A stretch of 64,000 bases of DNA from Pseudomonas oligotrophica (GCF_021726475.1 NZ_JAKJRU010000003.1:124001-188000), one strand, 5' to 3'. Shown: positions 28,089 to 37,351, numbered from the stretch's first letter. The notes: generated from the letters alone by a model not told the origin. Numbers and translations are program-made.

Positions 28089-28940
28089 TCAGCCACGCCG
28101 CGAAGCGGGGACCAGCATCGGTACGGGCTTTTCACCGTCCCCGGTTTTCTCCCCGCCCTTTTCACCGAAATGCGCGTTGTAGGTGGCGATCACCTCGCCG
28201 GTGATGGACACGGCGATCTCCACCGGCAGCTTGCCCTTCACCTCGGCGATGCCCATCGGGCAGCGCATGCGCTGTACGGTCTCCGGCTGGAAGCCGCGGT
28301 CGCGCAGACGGTGTTCGAACCTGGCGCGTTTGCTCTTCGAGCCGATCAGCCCGTAGTAGGTGAAATCGTTGCGCTTGAGGATCGCGGCGGTCAGTTCCAG
28401 GTCGAGCTGATGGTTGTGGGTCATGACGATGAAGTAGCTGCCGGCGGGCATGTTATCCACTTCCTCGACCACATCGTCGTTGACCACCTTTTCCACGCCG
28501 CGCGGAATCTCGGCGGGAAATTCGTTATCGCGCGAATCGATCCAGCGCACCTTGCACGGCAGGCTGGCCAGCAGCGGCACCAGCGCGCGCCCGACATGCC
28601 CGGCACCGAACACGGCGATATGCGCCTGCGGCTGGCCCATGGGCTCGAACAGCAGCACCGTGGCGCCACCGCAGCACTGGCCGAGGCTGGCGCCGAGGGA
28701 GAAGCGCTCGAGGCGGGTGTCACGGCTGCGCTTTTCCAGCATTTCACGGGCGATCTCCTGGGCCTTGTACTCCAGGTGGCCGCCGCCGATGGTGTCGTAC
28801 AGGCGCTCACGGCTGACCACCATCTTCGAGCCGGCATTGCGCGGCGTGGAGCCGCGCTCCTCGATGATGGTCACCAGCACGCAGGGTTCGCCTTGTTGTT
28901 GCAGGTCGGCGAGTGCTTCGATCCAGGACAGGTTGCTCAT
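28089..28940 (-). CDS. xdhC: Xanthine dehydrogenase accessory protein
   Basis: XdhC binds and sulfurates molybdenum cofactor and inserts it into XdhB. The 283-aa protein has the N-terminal XdhC/CoxI motif ERGSTPRNAGSKMVVS, the cysteine pair GQCCGGATVLLFE, and a C-terminal Rossmann domain (IAVFGAGHVGRALVPLL, then YYGLIGSKSKRARFEHRL). ATG 28940. Third in the xdhA-xdhB-xdhC run, separated from xdhB by a 99-bp REPIN. Confidence 0.94.
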   Translation of the reverse strand: MSNLSWIEALADLQQQGEPCVLVTIIEERGSTPRNAGSKMVVSRERLYDTIGGGHLEYKAQEIAREMLEKRSRDTRLERFSLGASLGQCCGGATVLLFEPMGQPQAHIAVFGAGHVGRALVPLLASLPCKVRWIDSRDNEFPAEIPRGVEKVVNDDVVEEVDNMPAGSYFIVMTHNHQLDLELTAAILKRNDFTYYGLIGSKSKRARFEHRLRDRGFQPETVQRMRCPMGIAEVKGKLPVEIAVSITGEVIATYNAHFGEKGGEKTGDGEKPVPMLVPASRRG

Positions 28941-28953
28941 GGCTTGACTCTTC

Positions 28954-29036
28954 TAGGGCGGAAAACCGCGAAGCGTTTTCCACCGGAACATTCGTAATGC
29001 GGCCGTGGTGGACAAGCAAAGCGTTGTCCACCCTAC
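28954..29036. repeat. REPIN between xdhB and xdhC
   Basis: Two opposing GTAG-family hairpins: TAGGGCGGAAAAC with GTTTTCCACC (28954-28984), and GGTGGACAA (29007-29015) with TTGTCCACC (29024-29032) followed by CTAC. Such intergenic palindromes may stabilise the upstream xdhAB message. Confidence 0.65.
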
Positions 29037-29039
29037 GGG

Positions 29040-31439
29040 TCAGTGCGCGGTTTCCACGGCGGGCTCCGTTGGGGACACCGCCTGTTGCTTCAACTTGCGC
29101 ATCTGTTCCACGCCCCAGAGCACGCGCTCGGGCGTCGCCGGAGCGTCGATCTGCGGCTGCGCCCGGTAGTCGGCCAGGCTCGCCACGGCATCCTTGATCG
29201 CGCACCAGACCGAGATGCCGAGCATGAACGGCGGCTCGCCCACGGCCTTGGAGTGGAACACGGTGTCTTCGGGGTTCTTGCGGTTCTCCACCAGCTTGAC
29301 CCGCAGATCCAGCGGCATGTCCGCCACCGCCGGGATCTTGTAGCTGGCCGGACCGTTGGTCATCAGCTTGCCCTTGTCGTTCCAGACCAGCTCTTCCATG
29401 GTCAGCCAGCCCAGACCCTGGACGAAGCCGCCCTCGACCTGGCCGATGTCGATGGCCGGGTTCAGCGAGGCGCCCACGTCATGCAGGATGTCGCTGCGCA
29501 GTATCTTGTATTCACCGGTGAGGGTATCGACGATCACTTCCGAGCAGGCCGCGCCATAGGCGAAGTAGTAGAACGGCCGCCCGCGTGCCTGACTGCGGTC
29601 GTAGTAGATCTTCGGCGTGCGGTAGAAGCCGGTGGAGGACAGCGAGACCTGGCCGAAATAGGCCTGCTGGATCAGCTCCTCGAAGCTGATGTAGTGGTCG
29701 CGCAGGCGCACCTGGCCGTTCTTGAACTCGACGTCTTCCTCGAAGATCTGCCACTTGCGTGCGGCGAACTCCACCAGCCGCTGCTTGATGGTCTGCGCCG
29801 CATTCTGCGCCGCCTTGCCGTTGAGGTCGGCGCCGCTGGAGGCTGCCGTCGGCGAAGTGTTGGGCACCTTGTCGGTGTTGGTGGCGGTGATCTGGATGCG
29901 CTCGATATCCACTTGGAACACCTCGGCCACCACCTGTGCGACCTTGGTGTTCAGGCCCTGGCCCATCTCGGTGCCGCCGTGGTTCAGGTGGATGCTTCCG
30001 TCGGTGTAGACGTGCACCAGCGCGCCGGCCTGGTTGAGGAAGCTGGCGGTGAAGCTAATGCCGAACTTCACCGGCGTCAGCGCCAGGCCCTTCTTCAGGA
30101 TCGGGCTCCTGGCATTGAACGCGCGGATATCTTCGCGTCGCTTTGCATAGTCGCTGCTGGCTTCCAGCTCGGCGGTCATCTCCTCGAGCATGTTGTGCTC
30201 GACGGTCTGGTAGTAGTGGGTGACGTTGCGCTCGGTCTTGCCGTAGTAGTTGCGCTTGCGCACCTCGAGCGGGTCCTTGCCCAGCTCGCGGGCCACGGCG
30301 TCCATGATCTCCTCGATGGCGACCATGCCCTGTGGGCCGCCGAAGCCGCGGTAGGCGGTGTTCGAGGCGAGGTTGGTCTTGCAGCGATGGCCGTTGATGG
30401 TGGCGTCGCCCAGGTAGTAGGCGTTGTCGGAGTGGAACATGGCGCGGTCGACGATCGAGCCGGAAAGGTCCGGCGAGTAGCCGCAGTTACCGGCGAGGTC
30501 GATCTCGATGCCGTGCAGCAGACCGTCATCGTCGAAGCCGACGTCGTACTCGACGTAGAACGGGTGGCGTTTGCCGGTCATGGTCATGTCTTCCATGCGC
30601 GGCAGGCGCATCTTGGTCGGCCGACCGGTGAGGTGCGCGATCACCGCGCACAGGCACGCAGGTCCGGCGGCCTGGGTTTCCTTGCCGCCGAAGCCGCCGC
30701 CCATGCGGCGCATGTCGATGACGATCTTGTTCATCGGCACGCCGAGCACTTCGGCCACCAGCTTCTGCACCTCGGTGGGGTTCTGCGTCGAGGTATAGAC
30801 GATCATGCCGCCATCTTCGGTGGGCATGACCGAGGACACCTGTGTCTCCAGGTAGAAGTGCTCCTGCCCGCCGATGTGCAGCGAACCCTGCAGCCGACGC
30901 GGCGCGCTGGCCAGGGCGGTGGCCGAGTCGCCGCGCTTGTGGGTGTGGCTGTCGAGCACGAAGTGCTTCTTGTGCAGCGCCTCGACCACGTCGAGCACCG
31001 GCTCCAGATCCTCGTATTCGATGATCGCGGCCATCGCCGCCTTGCGTGCGGTTTCCAGGCTGTCGGCAGCCACGGCGATCACCGGCTGGCCGATGAACTC
31101 GACCTTGCCGTCGGCCAGCAGCGGGTCGCCGGGCATCACGGCACCGATGTCCAGCTGGCCCGGCACGTCCTTCGCCGTGATGGCGATGGCCACACCCGGA
31201 ATCTGGTAGCAGGGGCTGGTATCGATGCGGACGATGCGGGCGTGGGCGCGCTCGCTCATGCGGGCATAGACGTGCAGCTGATTGGGAAACTCCAGCCGGT
31301 CGTCGACGTACACCGCCTCGCCCGAGACATGCTTGGGCGCGCTGTCGTGCTTGACGCTGCGACCGACGCCGGTGACCAGGTCCTGGGTGAACAGCGCCGC
31401 GATTTCTTCCTGAGTGCGGGTGGTTACGTGGTTAGACAT
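29040..31439 (-). CDS. xdhB: Xanthine dehydrogenase molybdenum subunit
   Basis: Large subunit hydroxylating hypoxanthine and xanthine to urate. The 799-aa protein shows the molybdopterin-binding GGGFGGKETQAAGPACL, substrate-pocket NTAYRGFGGPQGM with its Arg, NHGGTEMGQGLNTK, and the catalytic Glu in SKAVGEPPFMLG near the C-terminus. ATG 31439 overlaps the end of xdhA by eight bases, so the subunits are coupled. Confidence 0.96.
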   Translation of the reverse strand: MSNHVTTRTQEEIAALFTQDLVTGVGRSVKHDSAPKHVSGEAVYVDDRLEFPNQLHVYARMSERAHARIVRIDTSPCYQIPGVAIAITAKDVPGQLDIGAVMPGDPLLADGKVEFIGQPVIAVAADSLETARKAAMAAIIEYEDLEPVLDVVEALHKKHFVLDSHTHKRGDSATALASAPRRLQGSLHIGGQEHFYLETQVSSVMPTEDGGMIVYTSTQNPTEVQKLVAEVLGVPMNKIVIDMRRMGGGFGGKETQAAGPACLCAVIAHLTGRPTKMRLPRMEDMTMTGKRHPFYVEYDVGFDDDGLLHGIEIDLAGNCGYSPDLSGSIVDRAMFHSDNAYYLGDATINGHRCKTNLASNTAYRGFGGPQGMVAIEEIMDAVARELGKDPLEVRKRNYYGKTERNVTHYYQTVEHNMLEEMTAELEASSDYAKRREDIRAFNARSPILKKGLALTPVKFGISFTASFLNQAGALVHVYTDGSIHLNHGGTEMGQGLNTKVAQVVAEVFQVDIERIQITATNTDKVPNTSPTAASSGADLNGKAAQNAAQTIKQRLVEFAARKWQIFEEDVEFKNGQVRLRDHYISFEELIQQAYFGQVSLSSTGFYRTPKIYYDRSQARGRPFYYFAYGAACSEVIVDTLTGEYKILRSDILHDVGASLNPAIDIGQVEGGFVQGLGWLTMEELVWNDKGKLMTNGPASYKIPAVADMPLDLRVKLVENRKNPEDTVFHSKAVGEPPFMLGISVWCAIKDAVASLADYRAQPQIDAPATPERVLWGVEQMRKLKQQAVSPTEPAVETAH

Positions 31440-32880
31440 AAGCGGTCACCCTCGTCTCGGTCTTCGGTGCATGTTGTTCGAGGAAGCACTTGCGCAGCAG
31501 GTTCTGTGCGACCAGCAGGCGATACTCGCGGCTGGCGCGGAAGTCGGTCAGCGGCGTGAAGTCTTCGGCCAGTGCATCGCAGGCCGCCTCCACGGTCTGC
31601 TGGTTCCAGGGCGCACCGTTCAGGGTCGCCTCGCAGGCCGCGGCGCGCTTGGGGATCGCCGCCATGCCGCCAAAGGCGACCCGGGCATCGGCGACCACGC
31701 CATCGGTGATTTGCAGGTCGAACGCGGCGCAGACAGCGGAGATATCGTCGTCCAGTCGCTTGGAAACCTTGTAGGCGCGGAACAGGCGATCCGGTGTGGC
31801 GCGCGGCACTCGTACCTTCTCGATGAATTCTCCGGGCTGGCGCGCGGTGACCTTGTAGTCGATGAAGTAATCCTCGAGCGGCAGGGTGCGGCTGCTGGCG
31901 CCCTTGCGCAGGACAACTTCGGCACCCAGGGCGATCAGCAGCGGCGGCGAGTCGCCGATCGGCGAGGCGTTGCCGATGTTGCCACCGAGCGTGCCCTGGT
32001 TGCGGATCTGCAGCGAGGCGAAGCGCTGCAGCAGCTCGCCGAAATCCGGGTACTCGGCGGCCAGCGCGGCGTAACAGTCGGTCAGCGGGGCGGCTGCACC
32101 AATCTCGATATGGCGGTCGGCGATCTGGACCTGCTTCATCTCGGTGATCTGACCGACATGGATCATCACCGGCAGCTCGCGATGGAACTGGGTGACCTCC
32201 AGTGCCAGGTCGGTGCCGCCAGCAAGCAGACGTGCATCGGGATTGGCGGCGTAGACCTCGGCCAGTTCGGCGACGGTCAGCGGCGACAGGCAACGCTTTC
32301 CGCCGTCGCTGAGCTCGGCCATTTCACGCGGGGCGATGGCCTTGAGCTGGGCGATGGTCTCGGCTTCGCGGGCATCGAACTGGTCCGGCTGCTTGGCACA
32401 GCAGGCCTGTTCGGCGGCCTCGAGGATCGGCCGGTAGCCGGTGCAGCGGCAGAGGTTGCCGGCCAGGGCTTCGTGGGCCCGGTGCGGGTCGTACTCGTTG
32501 ACCGCGCCGGCGTTCTTCTGCAGGGCGAACAGGCTCATGACGAAGCCCGGCGTACAGAAGCCGCACTGCGAGCCGTGACAGTCGACCATCGCCTGCTGGA
32601 CGCTGTGCAGTCGGCCCTGGTCCTTGAGGTCTTCGACGCTGATCAACTGCTTGCCGTGCAGCGCGGAGACGAAGGTCAGGCACGAGTTGAGGGTGCGATA
32701 GCGCAGGCGCTCGCCCACCAGTTCGCCGACCACCACGGTACAGGCGCCACAGTCACCGGAGGCACAGCCCTCCTTGGTTCCGGTCTTGCCACGATACTCG
32801 CGCAGATACTGCAGCACCGTGGTATTGGGATCGAGCGCGCGCTCGCTGCGCAGTTCTCGATTGAGGAGAAACTGGATCAA
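31432..32880 (-). CDS. xdhA: Xanthine dehydrogenase FeS/FAD subunit
   Basis: Small subunit carrying two [2Fe-2S] clusters and FAD. The 482-aa protein has the plant-type cluster CASGDCGACT plus a later Cys, the second cluster CGFCTPGF...NLCRCTGYRPI, and the FAD domain with LLAGGTDLALEV and NQGTLGGNIGNASPIGD. The start is TTG 32880, strongly supported by GGAGG six bases upstream. Two RutR-like palindromes (32941 and 32964) lie 61 and 84 bp before the start. Confidence 0.95.
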   Translation of the reverse strand: MIQFLLNRELRSERALDPNTTVLQYLREYRGKTGTKEGCASGDCGACTVVVGELVGERLRYRTLNSCLTFVSALHGKQLISVEDLKDQGRLHSVQQAMVDCHGSQCGFCTPGFVMSLFALQKNAGAVNEYDPHRAHEALAGNLCRCTGYRPILEAAEQACCAKQPDQFDAREAETIAQLKAIAPREMAELSDGGKRCLSPLTVAELAEVYAANPDARLLAGGTDLALEVTQFHRELPVMIHVGQITEMKQVQIADRHIEIGAAAPLTDCYAALAAEYPDFGELLQRFASLQIRNQGTLGGNIGNASPIGDSPPLLIALGAEVVLRKGASSRTLPLEDYFIDYKVTARQPGEFIEKVRVPRATPDRLFRAYKVSKRLDDDISAVCAAFDLQITDGVVADARVAFGGMAAIPKRAAACEATLNGAPWNQQTVEAACDALAEDFTPLTDFRASREYRLLVAQNLLRKCFLEQHAPKTETRVTAYV

Positions 32881-32940
32881 GGTAGACCTCCGTTTTCTTG
32901 TTCTTGGCTCGGTATCGCCTGAGCCGGGAACTTAGTCATA

Positions 32941-32957
32941 TCTGACTTCTTGGTCAA
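32941..32957. promoter_or_regulatory. RutR-like operator 1 before xdhA
   Basis: TCTGACTTCTTGGTCAA is the reverse complement of TTGACCAAGAAGTCAGA and differs by one base from the permease site at 22568. It has TTGACC-N4-GTCA symmetry, fitting a RutR/TetR regulator. Confidence 0.6.
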
Positions 32958-32963
32958 GAAAAA

Positions 32964-32979
32964 TTGACTCAAAAGTCAA
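32964..32979. promoter_or_regulatory. RutR-like operator 2 before xdhA
   Basis: TTGACTCAAAAGTCAA is a 6-4-6 palindrome with perfect arms, 6 bp beyond operator 1. The tandem pair suggests cooperative binding of two dimers. Confidence 0.55.
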
Positions 32980-33163
32980 TGTGGCGGACGAGCGCACCTG
33001 CCGGCGGTGCGCCACGCCCGCAGGCAGGGGTTTGCATCCTTCAAGTAAAGCCCGCTCAGACCGCTTCGGCGCTCGCCTGGCGACGGTAGGCATCGTGCAC
33101 GAGCACTACTTCATGGCAGGCGGGGCCGCTGGCGGCTACTCCTGCGATTCGGTGAGGCGTCGC

Positions 33164-34519
33164 TCAGCCCTGGACCAGCTCGCGCGCGGCCTGCCGGTGC
33201 TCGGCGATCAGCGCGGCCACGTCGAGCCCTTCCACCGTGCCGTCGATCACCCGCCAGCGGCCGCCGACCATCACCCGGTCGGCCCGGTCGGCCGCGCACA
33301 GCAGCAGCGCGGCGATCGGGTCGTGACTGCCGGAGAAGCGCAGTTCGTCGAGCTTGAACAGGGCGAGGTCAGCCTGCTTGCCGAGCGCCAGTTCGCCGAT
33401 GTCGCTGCGCCCGAGCAGCCGTGCCGAACCGCGGGTCGCCCAGCCGAGCACCTTCTCTGGGGTGATCTTCTCGGCCCCGTAGCGCAGGCGCCCGATGAAC
33501 AGTGCCTGGCGCGCCTCGAGCATCATGTTCGAGGCATCGTTGGAGGCCGAACCGTCGACGCCCAGGCCGATGATGGCGCCCCTGTCCTCCAGCTCCAGCG
33601 TGTGGCAGATGCCCGAGGCCAGGCGCATGTTGGAGCTCGGGCAGTGGCAGATGCCGACACCGGCCGCGCCCAGGCGGTGGATCTCCACCTGGTTGAAGTG
33701 AATGCCATGGGCCAGCCAGGTGCGCGGGCCGAGCCAGCCGACGCTCTGCAAGTAGTCCACGGTACGCATGCCGAAGCGCTGCGCGCAGAACTCCTGCTCG
33801 TCGAGCGTCTCGGCCAGGTGGGTGTGCAGGCGTACGTCGCGCGCCTCGGCCAGCTCGGCGCAGGCACGCATGATGTCGGTGGTCACCGAGAACGGCGAGC
33901 AGGGCGCCAGGGCGATCTGGATCTGCGCGCCGTCGCCGCGTTCGTGGTAGCGCTCGATCAGCCGCTCGCTGTCGGCGAGGATGGTCGCGGCGTCCTGCAC
34001 CACGCTCTTGCAGGGCAGGCCGCCGTTTTCCTTGGACAGGTTCATCGAGCCGCGCGTCAGGGTCGCGCGCATGCCCATCGCGCGCACCGCCTCGACCTGG
34101 ATGTCGATCGCTTCCTCGAGCCCGGCGGGGAACAGGTAGTGGTGGTCGGCGGCGGTGGTACAGCCCGACAGCAGCAGCTCGGCCAGCGCCACCTTGCTTG
34201 CCAGCTCCAGTGCACGCGGGGTGAGGCGGGCCCAGACCGGGTAGAGGGTCAGCAACCAGTTGAACAAGGGCTCGTTGACCACCGGGCCCCAGGCACGGGT
34301 GAGGGTCTGGTAGAAGTGGTGGTGGGTGTTGACCAGCCCCGGCAGCACCACGTGCTCGCGGGCATCGAAGGTCTCGTCGACCGGCTGCGCGGGCATGGCC
34401 CCGGCAGCAAGTAGTTCGACGATGATGCCGTTCTCGACCACCAGCCCGCCGGGGGCCTGGGTGTCGTTGGCGGTGAACAGGGCAAGGGGATTCTTGATCC
34501 AGATACGCTCAGCAGGCAT
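33164..34519 (-). CDS. 8-Oxoguanine deaminase
   Basis: Amidohydrolase deaminating 8-oxoguanine to urate, scavenging oxidised purine into the PuuD route. The 451-aa length matches the characterised Pseudomonas 8-oxoguanine deaminase. Motifs: VNTHHHFYQTLTRAWGPVVN (metal HxH), LHTHLAETLDEQEFC, AHGIHFNQVEI, CPSSNMRLASGI and the catalytic Asp in GVDGSASNDASNM. ATG 34519 follows CAGGAG. It has its own promoter region, about 280 bp beyond xdhA on the same strand. Related chlorohydrolase-like enzymes are an alternative. Confidence 0.88.
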   Translation of the reverse strand: MPAERIWIKNPLALFTANDTQAPGGLVVENGIIVELLAAGAMPAQPVDETFDAREHVVLPGLVNTHHHFYQTLTRAWGPVVNEPLFNWLLTLYPVWARLTPRALELASKVALAELLLSGCTTAADHHYLFPAGLEEAIDIQVEAVRAMGMRATLTRGSMNLSKENGGLPCKSVVQDAATILADSERLIERYHERGDGAQIQIALAPCSPFSVTTDIMRACAELAEARDVRLHTHLAETLDEQEFCAQRFGMRTVDYLQSVGWLGPRTWLAHGIHFNQVEIHRLGAAGVGICHCPSSNMRLASGICHTLELEDRGAIIGLGVDGSASNDASNMMLEARQALFIGRLRYGAEKITPEKVLGWATRGSARLLGRSDIGELALGKQADLALFKLDELRFSGSHDPIAALLLCAADRADRVMVGGRWRVIDGTVEGLDVAALIAEHRQAARELVQG

Positions 34520-34665
34520 GGCCGGCTTTCTCCTGAAGGGTTGAGTTCAGAGTAGCCAGCTCAGTTATGCCCTGTCTGCTGATCCAGGGGGCGCGGGTGG
34601 GGTGTGCGCCGGGGAGGAAGATAAAGGGTTCGGGGTGGTTTGTCACAGGGGCTTGCGCGTGCGCA

Positions 34666-35010
34666 TTGGTGGAGCGGTCTTGCCGCGAACAGAGCCGGCT
34701 GCGGGCGGGTTTTTCGCGGTCAAGACCGCTCCCACGGATGGTGTGCTTGTGTTGGGGTTGCGTTTTGCCGGGGGGTAGGTGCTGGGGAGGGCGTCGGCGA
34801 TCTTCGCGGTCAAGACCGCTCCCACGGATGGTGCTTGTGTTGGAGGGCGCGTTTTGCCGGGGGCAGGTGCTGGGGAGGGGCGTCGGCGATCTTCGCGGTC
34901 AAGACCGCTCCCACGGATGGTGCTTGTTGGGCTGGGTTTTGCCGGGGGCAGGTGCGGGGGGGGGGGGCGTCGGCGATCTTCGCGGTCAGGACCGCTGCCA
35001 CAGGTTCTGT
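34666..35010. repeat. REP array with about 90-bp tandem units next to RAYT gene
   Basis: TTCGCGGTCAAGACCGCT... begins at 34713, 34803, 34892 and (mutated) 34979, giving periods of 90, 89 and 87 bp. The spacers share GTTTTGCCGGGGG, GGTGCTGGGGAGG and CGTCGGCGATC. An opposing partner (GGAGCGGTCTTGCCGCGAAC) is at 34671. A 12-G run at 34956-34967 interrupts the last unit. This 506-bp gap holds no gene; it adjoins the RAYT transposase that probably moves this REP type. Confidence 0.8.
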
Positions 35011-35025
35011 TGCCCAGCCTAGCGC

Positions 35026-35481
35026 TCAAAGCCATGCCGCATCCCAGAGCGGATAATCACCGACGCGCCTGACCAGTCCGGCCCGTAGCGGGTTGGCGAC
35101 GATATAGCGCGCCATTGCAGCCAGGTCGTCCTCCTGGCGTAACGCGCGGTCGTGGTAGCCGGGCTGCCAGCATTTGCCGGCGCGACCGAGATGCCGGTTG
35201 ATGGCTCGAGCGCTGTTGGTCTTGACGCGTCGCATGAGTGCGTCCAGGGAGCTGTGCTCGAGGATTACCAGCCAGTGCAGGTGGTCAGGCATCGCCACCC
35301 ATGCCAGGGATGTTGCCCAGCCCGCGTCGTGCGCTGCACGAAGCTCGTGCACGAGCAGACGCCCCAGGCGGGCATCCCTGGACAGTGGCTCGCGTGCGAA
35401 CGTGGCGGTGGTGAGCAGATAGGCGCGGCCCGGTTCGGAAAAGCGGCCAGTGCGCAGGTTGCCCGAATGGAAACGCGGCAT
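35026..35481 (-). CDS. REP-associated tyrosine transposase (RAYT)
   Basis: A 151-aa Y1 transposase of the IS200-like TnpA(REP) group. It opens MPRFHSGNLRTGRFSEPGRA, with the HUH metal motif His67-Leu-His69 (MPDHLHWLV), catalytic Tyr109 in CWQPGYHDRAL, and YIVANPLRAGLV at the end. ATG 35481 has GAGG upstream and matches the usual family start; the frame continues 66 codons further. RAYTs are single-copy domesticated enzymes that spread REPs; the array beside it is the likely substrate. Confidence 0.92.
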   Translation of the reverse strand: MPRFHSGNLRTGRFSEPGRAYLLTTATFAREPLSRDARLGRLLVHELRAAHDAGWATSLAWVAMPDHLHWLVILEHSSLDALMRRVKTNSARAINRHLGRAGKCWQPGYHDRALRQEDDLAAMARYIVANPLRAGLVRRVGDYPLWDAAWL

Positions 35482-35691
35482 TCCGTTGCCTCGCCAGAAT
35501 GGATGGTTAGCCTGGATCGCCGGCTGGATTGGCTGCGAACCCGATGTCGAGGAGTGGGTATCCGAATCGTCCGGCATCGACTGGACAGTTCCTGCAGACG
35601 GGACGTCACCGGTGGGCTTTCGACCGCGAATGGGCTTGCACCGAGTGCGCCAGTTCACCCCAGCCCGGCTCCACGGCACCGCTGGCGCCTG

Positions 35692-36372
35692 TCACCAGGC
35701 CAACCCCTGCCCCTGAAAATCGACATACCGATGCCCACCCTGGCCGATCGCCCGGGTCACCTGCTCGACCATGCCCCGCGCGCTGGTCGCCACGTCCAGC
35801 GGTGCCTCGTCGCCGCCCATGTCGGTCTTCACCCAGCCCGGGTGCATCGACAGCACCGTCAGGCCAGTCTCGCCCAGCCCGGCGACGAAGGTTCGCGTCA
35901 GGTGGTTGAGCGCCGCCTTGCTCGCCCCGTAGAGCGCCATGCCCATGCCGGGGCCGGTCTCGACGCTGCCGAGGATCGAGCTCATGAACACGATCACGCC
36001 GCGCGCCGGGTCGACCAGCGGCAGCAGGCGTTCGGCCAGGCGTACCGGCGCCACGGCGTTGGTGAAGAACAGCTCGCCGACTTCGGCCTGGCTCGCCGCG
36101 GTCGCCGGCTTGTCCTGCGGGCCGGCGATGCCGGCGTTGACGTAGAGCACATCCAGCCGGGTACCGGCGAGGCGCTCGGCCAGGCGCTCGAGGCTGGCGG
36201 CATCGTCCATTTCCAGCGCCTCGATGCGCACGTTGCCGAGCGCACGCAGCGCCTCGGCGCGGGCCGGGTCGCGTACGGTGGCGATCACCTGCCAGCCTTC
36301 GCTGGAGAATTGCCGGGCGAGGCCCAGGCCGAGGCCGCGCGAGGCGCCGATGATGAGGACGGTTCGGGTCAT
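35692..36372 (-). CDS. Short-chain dehydrogenase/reductase
   Basis: A 226-aa SDR. The NAD(P) motif is IIGASRGLGLGLA at 7-19, followed by the structural YVNAGIAG and the active-site Tyr-Lys in MALYGASKAAL; the chain ends with a proline-glycine-rich segment typical of C-factor-like SDRs (HPGWVKTDMGG). ATG 36372. Substrate unknown; neighbours on the same strand are the RAYT gene and a methyltransferase. Confidence 0.85.
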   Translation of the reverse strand: MTRTVLIIGASRGLGLGLARQFSSEGWQVIATVRDPARAEALRALGNVRIEALEMDDAASLERLAERLAGTRLDVLYVNAGIAGPQDKPATAASQAEVGELFFTNAVAPVRLAERLLPLVDPARGVIVFMSSILGSVETGPGMGMALYGASKAALNHLTRTFVAGLGETGLTVLSMHPGWVKTDMGGDEAPLDVATSARGMVEQVTRAIGQGGHRYVDFQGQGLAW

Positions 36373-36517
36373 GCTGGTCTCCTGAGAAGGGCTCGGTCAG
36401 GCAGTCTGGCCCAGCATGCAGGCTTTGGCGAGCCGGTGCGCCGCCGACACCCCGACCATTCATGGCTGGATTAGGGCGCGATCCGGCCGGCGCGGTGGTC
36501 GCTGGAGCGAAGGTCAC

Positions 36518-37351
36518 TCATTGACGGGTGGCGACGACCTGCGCCAGTAGGATGCGCTCCTCTTCGAGGTTGCGACGCTGGTTCTGCGCCATCGCCTGGA
36601 AGTCGGGCCCCAGCAGCAGATGGATGCCCAGCGGCGGCAGGCCGTCGCGCTGGATCCGCTCGGCCAGCGCGACGAACCAGGCGCGCCCGGCATCGCTGCT
36701 GTCGACCCAGCTGCGCACCTCGAAACCGGCGCCTTCGAGCAGCGTGCGCAGCTCGGCGGGTGATGCCAAAAAGCTGGTCTCCGGCGAATGCGCCCAGGGC
36801 ACGGGAAACAGCACCGGGCCGCCGGGGCCGGCCAGCACGTCATGGATCGCCAGCGTGCCACCCGGTTTGAGCACCCGGTGCATCTCGCGGTAGAGGCGCG
36901 GTTTGTCGGCGATGTTCATCGCCACGTGCTCGGTCCAGACCACGTCGAAGGCGGCATCCTCGAACGGGAGGTCAGCCGCGTCGCCCTGGCGGAACTGTAC
37001 GAGGTCGCCAAGCCCGACCTTGGCCGTCAGCAGCGTGGCGGTGCGGCAGTATTCGTCGGTGAGGTCGATGCCGGTGACCTGGCAGCCGAACTCCCGGGCC
37101 AGGCAGCGCGACGTGCCGCCGATGCCGCTGCCGACATCCAGTACCCGCATCCCGGCGTGCAGGCCCGCTGCCCGGGCGAGCTCGAGGGTCGCCGCGCGGC
37201 CGCGGATGTGAAACGCATCGACCGGCGCCAGGTCCTCGTGGCTCAGCCGGCTGGTGTCCTTGCCAGCCGCCTCCAGCGCCGCGAGGATGGCATCGCCCAG
37301 CTGGGTGCGCGTGTAGTGCGCCTGGATCGCATCGGTGACTCGGTTCGACAT
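36518..37351 (-). CDS. Class I SAM-dependent methyltransferase
   Basis: A 277-aa methyltransferase. The SAM-binding motif I is MRVLDVGSGIGGTSRCLA near residue 70, with GIDLTDEY (motif II acidic residue), QGDAADLPFEDAAFDVVW and HRVLKPGGTLAIHDV. The arrangement is like the UbiE/glycine sarcosine methyltransferase group, but the acceptor cannot be named. ATG 37351 with GAGG upstream. Confidence 0.85.
   Translation of the reverse strand: MSNRVTDAIQAHYTRTQLGDAILAALEAAGKDTSRLSHEDLAPVDAFHIRGRAATLELARAAGLHAGMRVLDVGSGIGGTSRCLAREFGCQVTGIDLTDEYCRTATLLTAKVGLGDLVQFRQGDAADLPFEDAAFDVVWTEHVAMNIADKPRLYREMHRVLKPGGTLAIHDVLAGPGGPVLFPVPWAHSPETSFLASPAELRTLLEGAGFEVRSWVDSSDAGRAWFVALAERIQRDGLPPLGIHLLLGPDFQAMAQNQRRNLEEERILLAQVVATRQ

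Noticed and set aside
34666-35010. CRISPR-like spaced repeats
   Set aside because: Repeats are palindromic REPs with near-identical spacers at about 90 bp, no cas genes, and a RAYT gene alongside.
36400-36517. Alternative SDR frame extending to 36517
   Set aside because: The extended frame is out of register with the SDR motifs; ATG 36372 starts the Rossmann sequence directly.
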